A stretch of 64,000 nucleotides of DNA from Parietaria judaica. Its lineage: Eukaryota > Streptophyta > Magnoliopsida > Rosales > Urticaceae. The stretch spans positions 17,416,001 through 17,480,000 of the forward strand of contig OX940864.1 in assembly GCA_954871525.1 (NCBI GenBank). The letters are read 5' to 3'. The notes beneath the pieces are model-generated. The model was not told the DNA's origin. It made no database searches and was given only the letters and a program-made list of their open reading frames with translations. Made by a program: the position numbers and the translations under genes. Shown piece by piece: positions 11,888 to 23,300 of this stretch (position 1 is the stretch's first letter; every line of letters starts with the position of its first letter).

Positions 11888-12639
11888 TTCGCCAAAGTAA
11901 TTCTCCACAGAATCAAATCCCAGAACACCTGGTGCGTGAAAAATCACCAATTGATGAACGATCGATCGCTAACGATCAGGCTAACCTGTAATCAAAATCG
12001 AAGCGAAACGAACAAACACTCACTTGAGCTACTGATCCCAAAATCAAATACACGAAAAGAGTACGAAGTTCTAACCTGTAATCGGTGAACGGAGCTGTGA
12101 TGACCTGTGATGACCTTCACCATTTGATTGAAGACAAGCTCGGATCTTGGTGCAGCTTCACCCAACGGTCGCTTACAAGCAACTCGATGACCAAAATAAA
12201 ATCAAACCCTAAACGAAATCAAACCCTAAACAAAATAAAAAACAAAATCGTAGTGGCTATGCTCATCGGAGAAGGCAGAGACGCCGACTTCTACGGCTTC
12301 GAAGAGACCCTCTGAGCTTCGAAGAAGGTCGGTGGCAAGCTCATGATTCTGGGTTTCTGCGTTCTGGTGCAAGGAAAGAGGCGAAGACGATGGGTTTGAG
12401 CTCGAAGACCGTCGTGGTGCTGGGTTTCGAAGACCGTCGGGGTGCGAGGAAAGAGAGAATGAAACGAAAGAGAGAGGGTAAGGAAATCGGGAGGGGGGAG
12501 AGAGGTCGGGTGCGAACAGAGCTGATTCTCCGATGGGTCGAAGAGAGCCTCTGAGTTTCGTTCTCTCTGGGTTTAGTCGAGTTCAAAGAGAGAGGGAGAG
12601 AGTTGGGTTCAGTGAGAGATGAGGGATTAAAAGGGTGAG

Positions 12640-12776
12640 TAAAAAAGATGGTAAAAAAGGGTATTTTTGTCAAATTTAGGGCAAAAATTATGTCGGGGAA
12701 TAAATTTTTAGATTTATTAAAGTCGGAGACAAAATGGGTAGAACTTGCATTTTGGGGGACTTTTTTTCAAGTTTCC

Positions 12777-12777
<1 letters not shown>
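12640..12777 (-). repeat. Right terminal inverted repeat of the foldback element
   Basis: Inverse of 5437-5580, ending 'caagtttccc' at 12777 against the (TA)n tract. Confidence 0.8.

Positions 12778-12822
<45 letters not shown>
12778..12822. repeat. (TA)n microsatellite
   Basis: An AT dinucleotide tract directly right of the foldback element, the counterpart of 5411-5436. Confidence 0.95.
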
Positions 12823-12825
<3 letters not shown>

Positions 12826-13637
12826 GAGATATTGCATGAGATAGCCAAATTGAAATGTTTGATTAGCCAAATAGCCAACCTTTCCTTTTTCTTTGCAAAA
12901 TAGCCAAATGGTTATTTAATAACATATTTTATACCTATAATACCCTTTTAACATATTAACGTGTATTAACGGAGTTAATTTGTTTAAAAATAAAAAATCG
13001 TGATTAAAATTTTAACAAAAAATTAATTTAAAAAAAAAACAATTTATTTTTTTTTAAAAAAATTTATTTATTTTTAAACAAATTAACTCCGTTAATACAT
13101 TTATTAACGGAGTTAATTTGTTTAAAAATAAAAAATCGTGATTAAAATTTTGAACAAAAAATTTAAATTTTTTTAAAAAAAAAATAATTTTTTTAAAACA
13201 AATTAACTTCGTTAATACGTTTATTAACGTGTATTAACGGAGTTAATTTGTTTAAAAATAAAAAATTGTGATTAAAATTGTAACAAAAAATTTATTTTTT
13301 TTAAAAAAAAATTTAAAAAAATTAATTTTTTTTAAACAAATTAACTTTGTTAATACGTTTATTAACGTGTATTAACGGAGTTAATTTGTTTAAAAATTAA
13401 AAATCGTGATTAAAATTTTAACAAAAAATTTAATTTAATTTTTTTAAAAAAAATTAATTTTTTTTTTAAATTAATTTTTTTTAAACAAATTAACCACGTT
13501 AATACACGTTAATACAAGGGTAATCCGGTCTTTCGTGATTTATTAACGTGGTTAATTGGCTATTTGGCAATATTAATTAAAACATTGGCTATTTGGCTAA
13601 TTAGAGTTTGAAGTTTGGCTATTTGGCTATTTGCCCC
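12826..13637. mobile_element. MITE-like inverted-repeat element, 'gccaaat' family copy 1
   Basis: Left end 'gagatattgcatgagatagcc' and right end 'ggctatttggctatttgccc' carry inverted 'tagccaaatagccaa' words. The interior has several inverted copies of 'attaacggagttaatttg', so the element folds repeatedly. It is homologous to 28456-28953. The boundary is approximate because it abuts an AT tract. Confidence 0.65.
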
Positions 13638-14929
13638 TATATATAATTATGTAAAATATGCATATAGGGATAGCGTAGTTGGGTACCATAACAATGTGTA
13701 GCTTGGACCCGAACACGTGACCTTTCGTACAAATGAAAAAAAATATTGCATAAAATATTAATCGATAGACATTAGATAATCCATGGTTCAAAATGTTGTT
13801 TTTGCCGATAAATCGGTGTCGTTTTCGAGGATTATCGATGGATTTTTTGAAATATCGATGGAAAACTACTAAAATTGTAGTTTATCATTACCAACACTTA
13901 TCGAGGATTATCGATGGATTATCACACTTTTCGAGGATTATCGATGAAAAACTACTAAAATAGTTTTAAGGATATATATATACTAAGTTTACATATGTAA
14001 ATAAAATAGTCTCACTCTCACATATGTAAATACTCTAAAATCATGTCATAATCTAACAAATGTAAAAAAAATCAAGCTCAAACATAAGAAAATAAAAACA
14101 AGATTGAAAGATACTACATAATTTGATAATACATATAATTAACTATTTGGCTTTGTGGAGAATTCACACATAGAACAAATAGAATAGAATGAAAAACACA
14201 CATTTGTTTGGATTTGGAAAGTCCCACGTGGAACAAATACAAATAAAACAATAGCATGACTTGTATATAAATAACATCTCCATTTCTAAATCCAAGCAAT
14301 TCAACCTATCTATCTTTATATTTGTTAGTAGGTCATGCAAAGTTAATTTTTTTTTCTTGAAACGTACTTTTTTTTTTGCATTGTCGTACTTTTTGCCGAA
14401 TATTGTTGAAAAATACAATTTTTTTAAAGTACCTAAATTTTTATTATTTTTACACCGTTTTTATGGATAATTGATTAGCATAGAATATTTACCGATGACT
14501 ATCGGTAAGATGGGTAATCGAGAAGAATTTGAGCTTCGGAATCAACAGAAATCCAATGCATTATTTTATTTGAATAACAAAACTCTGTCGTTTATACGAG
14601 GACAAATTTATGAAATGATTATACATATTTTTGAATTCTGAGTATATCAAAACGATGTCGTTCAAAGGGACGCTATTGACGAAGTTCGGACTTCGGCGAT
14701 AAAACTGGTGATGTATTTTTCAGTATTTTCGCAGTTAGTCAGTATTGTTCTTGATTATATAATAAGACTCGCGCATTTTCTTTAGTTGTATTTTTCTTTT
14801 ACTTTCTTGAATATTGATATAAGACTGAGTATTTTGTTGTTTAGCTTGTTTACAATTCATGGATTGTTTTCTTGCTCCTTTCTTGATCATATGATATGAT
14901 TTTTTTTAGAGAAAAATTATCTTTATAGA
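13638..14929. other. Non-coding DNA; contains direct repeat copy 1
   Basis: Segments 13660-13790 and 14535-14640 are direct homologues of 17400-17550 and 17600-17710 (shared phrases 'tgtgtagcttgga', 'cgaacacgtgacctt', 'tgaaatgattatacatattt'). Between them (about 13790-13970) 'gaggattatcgatgg' is repeated. The minus-strand ORFs here are short and unsupported. Confidence 0.5.
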
Positions 14930-15553
14930 TTAAACAGATGGATTAAAATCCCTACGTACAATGTCAACAAGCCACTCCGGGCATCCATAACACCAAAAAT
15001 CCGTAGAAAGGGTTAAAAGCCGAGCTTTCGCAATAGCATTAGCCACCTCGTTACAAGATCTCGGAACCCAACAACAATCTCCGGTTAGGCTGATCGAGCT
15101 CGCCACCACTCGGATGTCCTAAAAAATAGGCCCCTGCAGCCCATTGAATGTCCCTCCTTTCGTGAGATGTGTGGCCTTGAGACAGTCAGATTCTACACTC
15201 GAGATTGACCAGCCCAGAGCCTTAACGAACTGCAAACCTCGGCGAATGGCAATGCACTCCCCAGTCAAAGCCGAATCCACGCTTACCACCTTCGTGGATT
15301 CGACTCCCAAAACTAAACCACATGAGTCACGCACTACAGCGCCTATAGCAGCACACCCGGAAGTCTCGTCCCACGCCGCATCGATGTTAAGCTTATATTC
15401 ACCATCTCCGGGGCACATCCATCCCCTCGGCCGCTCAACACTCTCGGCAAGCATTGTCTTTGAACTGTGGGCACAAGTCTTGAAACTCGAGTGCCCGGAA
15501 GCATAGTTCTCGAAAAGGGACCTCCCTCGTCTTCTCCGACCATGCATGATCAA
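14930..15553 (-). pseudogene. RNase H-like domain remnant of a non-LTR retrotransposon (LINE)
   Basis: The minus-strand frame has the plant RVT_3-type RNase H pattern: 'KLNIDAAW' with the first catalytic Asp, 'GAVVRDSCGLVLG', 'ECIAIRRGLQFVKALGW', 'VESDC' with the next Asp. An in-frame TAG at about 15120 breaks it. Translation then continues in the same frame through 'CCWVPRSCNEVANAIAKARL' to a TAA at 14930. A run of A on the minus strand (plus-strand T-run near 14900) follows, consistent with a LINE 3' end. No upstream reverse transcriptase is present, so this is a 5'-truncated copy. A host gene of the same domain family is the alternative, but the stop and missing N-terminus argue against it. 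Confidence 0.75.
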
Positions 15554-15727
15554 TATTTTTCTCTCTCTGCCGCTAATGGAATTTGAGGGATAATTGTCAG
15601 GTCATGATATTTATATGAAAGTGAAAAGATAAAATATGATCTTTTAAAAAAAAAATTTAAAACTTTTTCTTAGCAAGAACGACAAACTATTTCAGCGCAA
15701 TCAGGGATATCTCTACTGCATCTTTCA

Positions 15728-15732
<5 letters not shown>

Positions 15733-15758
<26 letters not shown>
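15733..15758. repeat. (AT)n microsatellite
   Basis: Perfect AT dinucleotide run. Confidence 0.9.
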
Positions 15759-15780
15759 TATGATTATGTCATTATATTAT

Positions 15781-17146
15781 GGGTTAATTGCGGCAATAAT
15801 GCACAACTTTTGGTCAAGAGGGGTTTTAGGTAGGGGTTAAACCGGAACCGGGAACCGGGAAATTAGCTTTTTTTCGTCCCTGTTCCGAAAAATCGGGAAT
15901 TTTTTTTTGTCACGGTTCCGGTTCTGGTAACGGTTCCCGATTAAAAAAATTCCCGGTTCCGGTTCCGGTAACGGTTCCGATTCAAATTTCCCTGTTCCGA
16001 TTCCTGTTACGGTTCCATTTCTAAAATTTTCCGGTTTCGATTCTAAATTTCCCGGTTCTAAAAGGGTTTGACTTAGAAATGACATGTAGTTTTTGAAAAA
16101 TTAGTAATTAAAAATTACATGTAGTATAAAAAATGACAATAAAAATATATATTACACTAAAAACGACATACTAAAACCTTAAAAATTACATGTAGTTTAA
16201 TATCGGAACCGGTACCAAAAACCGGGAAATATTTTTTAGGTACCGGTTCCGGTTCCCGGTTCCGAAAATCGGGAACCGGGAAGTACCGGTTCCCGGTTTT
16301 AAGCTAAATTTCCTGGATTTTTTGAAAAATCGGTCCGGGACCGGTACCGGAACCGAGACAAAACCGGGAAACAGTTACAAAATTTTCACCCCTAGTTTTA
16401 GGTCCCCAACCTTTCAAAGTGTGGGCAAAAATACACAACCTTTGTTAAATGTAAAATCCGTTGGTCCTTCCGTTAGGGGTGTTAAATTCTGCTGATGTGG
16501 CATCGTTAAACTGCCAAATGGACTGCCAACTTGTAATATTAATTGTATAATTTAATTAATAAGAATAAATTAAATCATATTTTAATTATGATTTAAAAAA
16601 ATTAATAATTTAAATTAAATAAATAATCTTTACTCCCCCTAAAAATCTAACAGACTCTTCGTCAAAAATGAATATTTTTTTTTGAAAAACGACGGATTAT
16701 TAAACACGATAAAATTTGCAAAGATTACATAACGACAATTTATTAGAAACGTCTAAAATTTTGGAAAAACGACCAATTATTAAAAACAACTGTAATTTAA
16801 AAAACGACATAGTAAAGATGTGAATAATATTGAAGCACGAGTTCAAAAATAAGAACTACTCGTTAAATAAGTATTGCTCGTTAATTTAAAGTTTTAATTT
16901 ATTTTTTGAATCATAATTAAAATATTTTAATTTATTCTTATTAATTAGGTTATGTAATTAATATTACAAATTGGCAATCCATTTGGCAGTTTAACGATGC
17001 CACATCAACAGAAGTTAACATCCCTAACGGAAGGACTAACAGATTTTACATCAACAAGCGTTGTGTATTTTTGCCCACACTTTGAAAGGTTGGGGACCTA
17101 AAACCCTCTTGACCAAAGGTTGTGCATTATTGCCGCAATTAACCCT
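15781..17146. mobile_element. MULE-type MITE with 9-bp target duplication, split by a hAT MITE
   Basis: Ends GGGTTAATTGCGGCAATAAT and its inverse, flanked by TTATATTAT at 15772-15780 and 17147-17155. The inverted arms continue through 'gcacaacttttggtcaagag', 'cccacactttgaaagg' and 'ccatttggcagtttaacgatg'. Removing the nested hAT MITE and its duplication leaves about 794 bp. No coding capacity. Confidence 0.9.
15831..16394. mobile_element. hAT MITE rich in GGTTCCGG, nested copy
   Basis: Ends TAGGGGTTAAA and TTTTCACCCCTA with an exact 8-bp duplication GTTTTAGG at 15823-15830 and 16395-16402. The interior is dominated by 'ccggaaccgggaa' words in both orientations. The short ORF opposite it is an artefact. 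It is the same family type as 56535-57057. Confidence 0.9.
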
Positions 17147-17789
17147 TATATTATTCATCCGGGTTATATGTTCTTTTAACCGATCATTGAGAATTTGAGA
17201 TTTTGAATGATTCACGAGTTTTTTAGTTGTTATGTTATGTTAATGATATATATATATATATATATATATAATTGGGACATAATAGCATATATATTTAAGC
17301 AATTAAGTGAGATATACAAATTTTATTTTATCATAAAAAAAAGTGAACATTATATTTTATATTTTATAAAAATTCACTTTATATATTAATGACGATATTC
17401 AGTTCACTAGTAATGATGTAAAATACGCATAGCCTAGAATTGGGTACCATCAACACGTGTAGCTTGGAGCCGAACACGTGACCTTTAGCGCAAATGAAAA
17501 TAAAAATAAATAGATAAAATATTAATTGATAGACATTAGATAATAACAATGTGGATAAACGAACATGACAATTTATCATTTTAATGAGCAGCGAATAATA
17601 TGGGTTCGAAATCCAATACATTATTTTATTTGAATATCAAACGCTGTCGTTTTATAGTTATACAAGGACAAATTAATGAAATGATTATACATATTTCTGA
17701 GTATTTTATTTTTATCATGTAACTTTATCATTATTATTTTTGTTGAAACATAATCTTTCTATCAAATTATTATCCTTAAAGAGTCAAAT
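17147..17789. other. Non-coding DNA; direct repeat copy 2 and a (TA)n tract
   Basis: 17400-17550 and 17600-17710 are the second copy of the repeat described at 13638-14929. A TA run lies at about 17228-17252. Confidence 0.5.
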
Positions 17790-19240
17790 AAAAAAAGTAA
17801 ATGAAGCAAATATCCATTTCTGACTCAAGGTTTTTAAAAAATGCTCTAACTTATTTTGGTAATTTAAAACTACCAACTAATTGAAATATGGACTAATATA
17901 CCCTTCCTTGTTTTATGATGTGTGAATAAATTAAATAACAAAAAAATCAATTAATTATTTTAATTATTTAAATCAAAATAAAATTCCTTCCTTAAATATA
18001 GGTTTCCTTTCTATTATTAGACGTGTGAATATAATCAAAATAATGTAAAAATCAATTAATTATTTGATTCTTTAATTAAATCAAAATACAATTCTTTCCT
18101 TAAATATAGGCAAATACAATAACGATTTAAAATTTCCATAATAACTTTATTGTAATTTAAGTTACGAGTATATAATAGTATTATTTGAAGTTAAGTAATG
18201 AATTGTAATTTAAATTACTAATTTATAAAAGTAAATCATTATCCTTGTAAATGTAATATAAGTTACGAATTTATAATAGTAACTCGCTATGCTTGTATTC
18301 GGAATTTCAATTACGAATTTGTAATAGTCGGTTATAAATTTGTAAATGTATAGTAATTGTAACTTAAGTTACGAATATATAATAGTATTATTTGAAGTTA
18401 AGTAATGAATTGTAATTGTAAATTAAGTTACTAATTTATAAAAGTAAATCACTATCCTTGTAAATGTAATATAAGTAACGAATTTATAATAGTAACTCAC
18501 TATGTCTGTATTCGTAATTTTAATTACGAATTTGTAATAGTTGGTCACGAATTTGTAAATGTATAGTAATTGTAACTTAAGTTACGAATATATAATAGTA
18601 TGAAGTTAAGTAACGAATTGTAATTGTAATTTAAGCTACTAATTTGTAAAAGTAAATCACTATCCTTGTAAATGTAATTTAAGTTACTGGATTTCGGACT
18701 TACTGGATTTCGTGAACAATAGACGGCGAACGAGCTATTGGTGAACAATATTCTGTTCGCGACAGAGAAGGCAACGGAGAGGCAACGAGAAGCTACGTAA
18801 CGGCGCGAGGCGACTAGACTTGACGGCGCGAGGCGACTAGACTTGACGACGGGAGGTGACGGGACTTGGCGACGGTAGGAAATGCGACGAAAGAACAATC
18901 GGGGAGAGGAGAGGTTGTCGACCAACTTTTGAGAGAAAGAGAGTTAATGAATAAACGGTTTCGACCTTTAATGCTGCAGTTTCTTTTTTAAAATTATTTT
19001 TTTCCAAAAAAACATAATATTGTAATTAAGGAAATTGTCAACCACGATTATAGGAAAAATAATTTCGAATTTAAAATATAGAATTAATAATAATTAAACG
19101 AAAATTAATATTAATAACCAATATTAAGGGTAATATGGTCCATTTTTTTTATTAATGGGGATAAATTAATTTTATGAAACTATGGGCATTTCTTTTAAAC
19201 TTTGGATATTTTTTGGGTATTTGGTGTGTTTTTCTATATT
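17790..19240. mobile_element. Possible second repeat-filled MULE-like element
   Basis: The left part (about 17800-17910) and the inverse of the right part (about 19110-19240) share a gapped match that includes 'aatatcca', 'atgg' and 'atattaccctt'-like words. The inside has a three-copy tandem repeat and then a GC-richer, CT/GA-rich stretch (about 18690-18950) resembling a gene 5' end, an organisation like the element at 5437-12777. No target duplication was found, so the boundaries are tentative. Confidence 0.4.
18150..18690 (+). repeat. Tandem repeat, about 205-210-bp unit, nearly three copies
   Basis: 'aagttacgaatatataatag' and 'agttaagtaatgaattgtaa' recur near 18160, 18367 and 18580; 'tccttgtaaatgtaat' recurs at the same spacing. 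Confidence 0.8.
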
Positions 19241-20308
19241 AATTGAAAGGCTATACAAGAATAAAATCATGAAATAAAGAGCTACATAAAAATAAGATAA
19301 AAAAATATATGAGTTATATGGGAATAAAATACAAAAGAAAAAAACGTGGACAAAGTTTTAGAAGATTATGTATTAAATTATTAGTTAACTAAACAAAAAA
19401 TTTAGCATACGATATAGAACGTGCGACTTAAAATTCAAAGATTTTCTTTAAAAAAAAAAAGATTACTAGTAAAGATTAAAATGTAAAATTAAAAGCGTGG
19501 AGCCATTTTATTTAAGTGGGAAATTATATAAGAAGAAAAATACAAACTAAGAGTTATCAGCGGCACAATTATTTATCTTCTTCAAAATAATGATGTGTCA
19601 TTTTTCGCATAATATTGTCAAACTCTAATTATAACATGTTACATGTATAAAATAGCCGGTGTGGTGCGTTTGACACAATTTATTCAGCTTTGTTTTTGTT
19701 TTCAAAATAAACTAAACTACTTTTTATGTGTTTGACAAAAAAGTTTTTGTATTAAAAAAATATAAAAATCATTTTAGATTTTTGTACATGAGTTATAAAA
19801 ACTAGGATTGGTAACTTTTGGTTTTTTCAACAAACAAAAAATATTTTTAGTCTATTTTAGTCTTTTTACCCTCAATATATATATATATATATATATATTA
19901 CCAAACGTTAAATTAACTTTTATCACCAACAACAACCGTTTTATAAATAATTTATCAAATACCTTTCAGTTTTTTTAAAACAATTTTTTTCAAAAACTCA
20001 AACTAAAAGTAATTTTTCTTTTTAAACAAAGTTACACCAAACAGTGCCACGTATATCTGGCATGATATTATTAGAGTCTGATAAGTTAAAATAAAAGAAG
20101 ATATTTATTATTATTTTTTGGAAAAAATTGATACTATTGCCGCCAATATGTAAAAAAAAATACGTTATGTTTCGATTTCCGATGCTTAAAGAAATAAATA
20201 AACAAGTCATTACAGTCAAAGCGTTACTCGTTCGTAACGTCACTTGCAAAGTCAGAGTTTGCTCGGAGACCACCATTAACAAGCTCAAGAGCTTCTAGAG
20301 AGAGAAAC
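19241..20308. other. AT-rich intergenic DNA and presumed promoter of the FluG-like gene
   Basis: No ORF or repeat boundary could be supported. A TA tract lies at about 19877-19898. The last 100 bases before 20309 become GC-richer and are probably 5' UTR. No TATA box was assigned with confidence. Confidence 0.4.
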
Positions 20309-23300
20309 ATGGATTTCCAGGTGCTCAGAGAAGCCATCTCTCATGCAGAGCTCGTCGACGCTCACGCGCACAACATCGTCGCCGACGACTCGGCTTTTCC
20401 GTTCGCCAGAGCCTTCTCCGAAGCCGAAGGCGACGCGTTGCTCCACGCAGCTCACTCTCTCTCCTTCAAGGTCTCCCATTCCCTTCTCTTCTCCGATTTA
20501 CTCCAATGTAGCGATAAATATACCAAGCTTAATCTTCAATCACGTTTCTGAGCTGTGATTCTGCAAAGCACGGAGAGGTTTTGATTTTGAATTTGGTTTT
20601 TTGGAATTCGTATGCATGTTCACCAGTGATCTCATCGTTGTATATGGTCGATCGATTTTCAGAAAATCAAAAACATATATTTTTTATTTTTATTTTTATT
20701 CTTTTTTGCTGCAGAGAAGTTTGAAGGATGTTGCTGAACTCTATGGCTGTGAGAAATCGTTACATGGCGTGGAGGAGTTTCGGAGAGTCGAGGGATTGCG
20801 GTCAATCAGCTCAACTTGCTTCGGGGCTGCTAATATCGGCGCCATACTCATCGACGACGGGCTGAGCCTCGACAAAAAGCTTGACCTCGAGTGGCACAAA
20901 TCCGTTGCTCCGTTTATCGGCAGAATATTGAGAATCGAACATCTGGCCGAGACAATTCTGAACGGAGTAAGAAAGTTTGGATGAACTTGTGCTTGTGCTT
21001 TAAACTAACACGTTAAATTTAGATGAACTGATCGGGTTTTTTAATTAGGAATCGCCTGGTGGGTTTCCATGGACGTTGGATTCTTTCACCGAGAAATTCA
21101 CCGAGAAGCTGACATCATATCCTTTTATTTAGTATGCGTTTCTGAATGATAAAGTGTAATCCACAGTGGTCTCAGAGGTTTTTGCATTATCTCGATTCTC
21201 GATTTGCCTTCTTTTAGTCTTTGTTGTTTGTGTTTATTCCCTGAAATTTTGAATTGTATACGGTTTTTTCGTTAAAATTTTAAGGAGATGAACATCTTTT
21301 TTGCAATCCGCCCGCAGTGGTGGGGAGTTCTTAGGGGGTATGACCGTAAAGATCAGGGGACAGAGCGAAACAATGCCCCAAGTTCGGAATAGTCTTATTA
21401 AAAAATAAATAAACTGTTAATTAGTCTTGTGATTTTCCTTAATATTTTCTTACGCTTGCTAGTGAGGTTTATGGCTTTAAAAGCATAGCTGCATATCGGA
21501 GCGGTCTAGAAATCAACACAAATGTCCCGAAACTGGAAACCGAGGCAGCGCTCGCGGAAGTTTTACAAGGTAAGCATGAAAATTGGATTCGCATGCACGT
21601 GTTGAGTTTTGGGGAGTTAATTTTCCAGTATTTTCTTTAACAACAAAAAAATTGTTACATTACACATAAGAACTACTAAGTATGGGCCTTATATTAGACC
21701 AAGTAAATCTATGATACTAATTAGAACATAACCAACTAAATAAAATCAGGAATTAAAACCGAAAATCAACAGCATGTCCTGCTCATTACCATATCTCTAT
21801 GCTAATTTTTCTTACTTCCAGCTGGGAAACCCGTTCGCATTACAAATAAGAATGTCATCGATCATATCTTCACTCATAGTTTGGAGGTTGCTCAGCAATT
21901 TGACTTGCCAATGCAGATACACACAGGGTTCGTATAGGAATATACAAATAATTCATTTTCTCTAATTAGAATGAAAGTAAAAGCTTTGTAGTATGTATTT
22001 TTTTACGTAATAAAATTTGGGACCATATTATTTCTCTAGTTTTGGAGACAAAGATCTGGATTTGAGGCTGGCTAATCCCCTTCATCTCCGGACCGTCCTT
22101 GACGACAATAGATTTTCTAAATGTCGAATCGTTCTTCTTCATGCTTCTTACCCCTTTTCAAAGGAAGCTTCATATTTAGCCTCTGTTTATTCCCAGGTGA
22201 ACCTTTTCCCATGTCGTTTACCAATGTAGATCAGATGTTTGATTAACCTGAAAGTTTAACAGGGAAATGAATTTTTCGCTCGCAGGTGTACTTGGACTTT
22301 GGCTTGGCCGTTCCTAAGCTCAGCGTCCATGGAATGGTATCTTCGGTCAAGGAACTCTTGGAGCTAGCTCCATTAAAGAAGGTACAGTCATTGTATACTG
22401 GCATAAATTCACATTTCATAAACTACCTTTCGTGGTTTTCGTTTCAAAATGTTTTAAACCAAAACCAGAAACATTGTTTGTTTTTACTGAAATTAATTTC
22501 GAAAACCAAAAATTTGGTTCAAATACTCTGTGAAGGACCAAAACCAATGTAAAGCTGCTTTTCATTTCTTGATTCGTAATACATGATTTGGTTGTATATG
22601 ATTAATAATTAGGTATGACATACACTATTTCAATTTTTTTTTTTTAGTTCTGAAAATCGAGTAAACATAATATGTACCAAACTCGTACAACAACTATACA
22701 CAGACTAGTCCTGCGCAACCGAACATTTCAAATAAAAAACTGAAATCGTAGCAACACAGAAATCCACACCAAACTTTCACTACTTTCTAGTACATAAGAA
22801 ATACAGTTACACATCTTCATTCATGATCTTATTAAATGTTGCAAAAGTATATTCATATCATCTTCTCTGTTTTCCTGTTCATTAACCATCAATTTATTAC
22901 CTAATTTTTTTCTTCTCACAATCCCATTCATATGAAACTCAAATAAATTTCAGATTATGTTCAGCACGGATGGCTATGCATTTCCCGAGACATTTTACTT
23001 AGGTTTGTCTTTATCGATATTCATTGTTACATAACTCAAGGTTGTTATAAATTTGTGGATTGTAATTGAAGATCAACTCACTTCATGATTTTAAACAGGT
23101 GCTAAAAAAGCACGTGAAGTCATCTTCTCTGTTCTACATGATGCCTGTGTAGATGGAGATCTCGATATTCATGAAGCTGTTGAAGCTGCTAAGGACATCT
23201 TTGCGAAAACCGCAATCCAGTTTTACAAAATTAAGTTATCTGGAAAATCGGTTCGTTCGGAGAATGGCTTATCTTCCATTCCCGAAAAGAAGATTGATGT

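Larger units (their letters stand above)
5437..12777. mobile_element. Foldback / Mutator-like element, 7.3 kb, non-autonomous, carrying a gene fragment (Pack-MULE type)
   Basis: The outermost bases are GGGAAACTTGAAAAAAAGTC on the left and its near-perfect inverse on the right. The match continues with gaps for roughly 140 bp and patchily to about 700 bp. Interior to the termini lie CT-rich, UTR-like stretches. Next come large tandem arrays in which the left half (about 6480-9420) is rich in 'tgtctaa' and 'acggtcta', while the right half (about 9420-11500) has the inverse words 'ttagacagtt' and 'ggaccgttttt'; the whole is a giant imperfect inverted repeat. This is foldback architecture as known for plant FARE-like elements, which are related to MULEs. 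No transposase frame was found. An L20 exon sits in the right arm. It is flanked on both sides by (TA)n, which hides any target duplication. Class assignment is inference; the inverted structure is seen directly. Confidence 0.8.

Noticed and set aside
14261..14470. Overlapping Phe/Lys-rich ORFs on both strands
   Set aside because: AT-rich low-complexity translation without motifs, in a region shared with a dispersed repeat.
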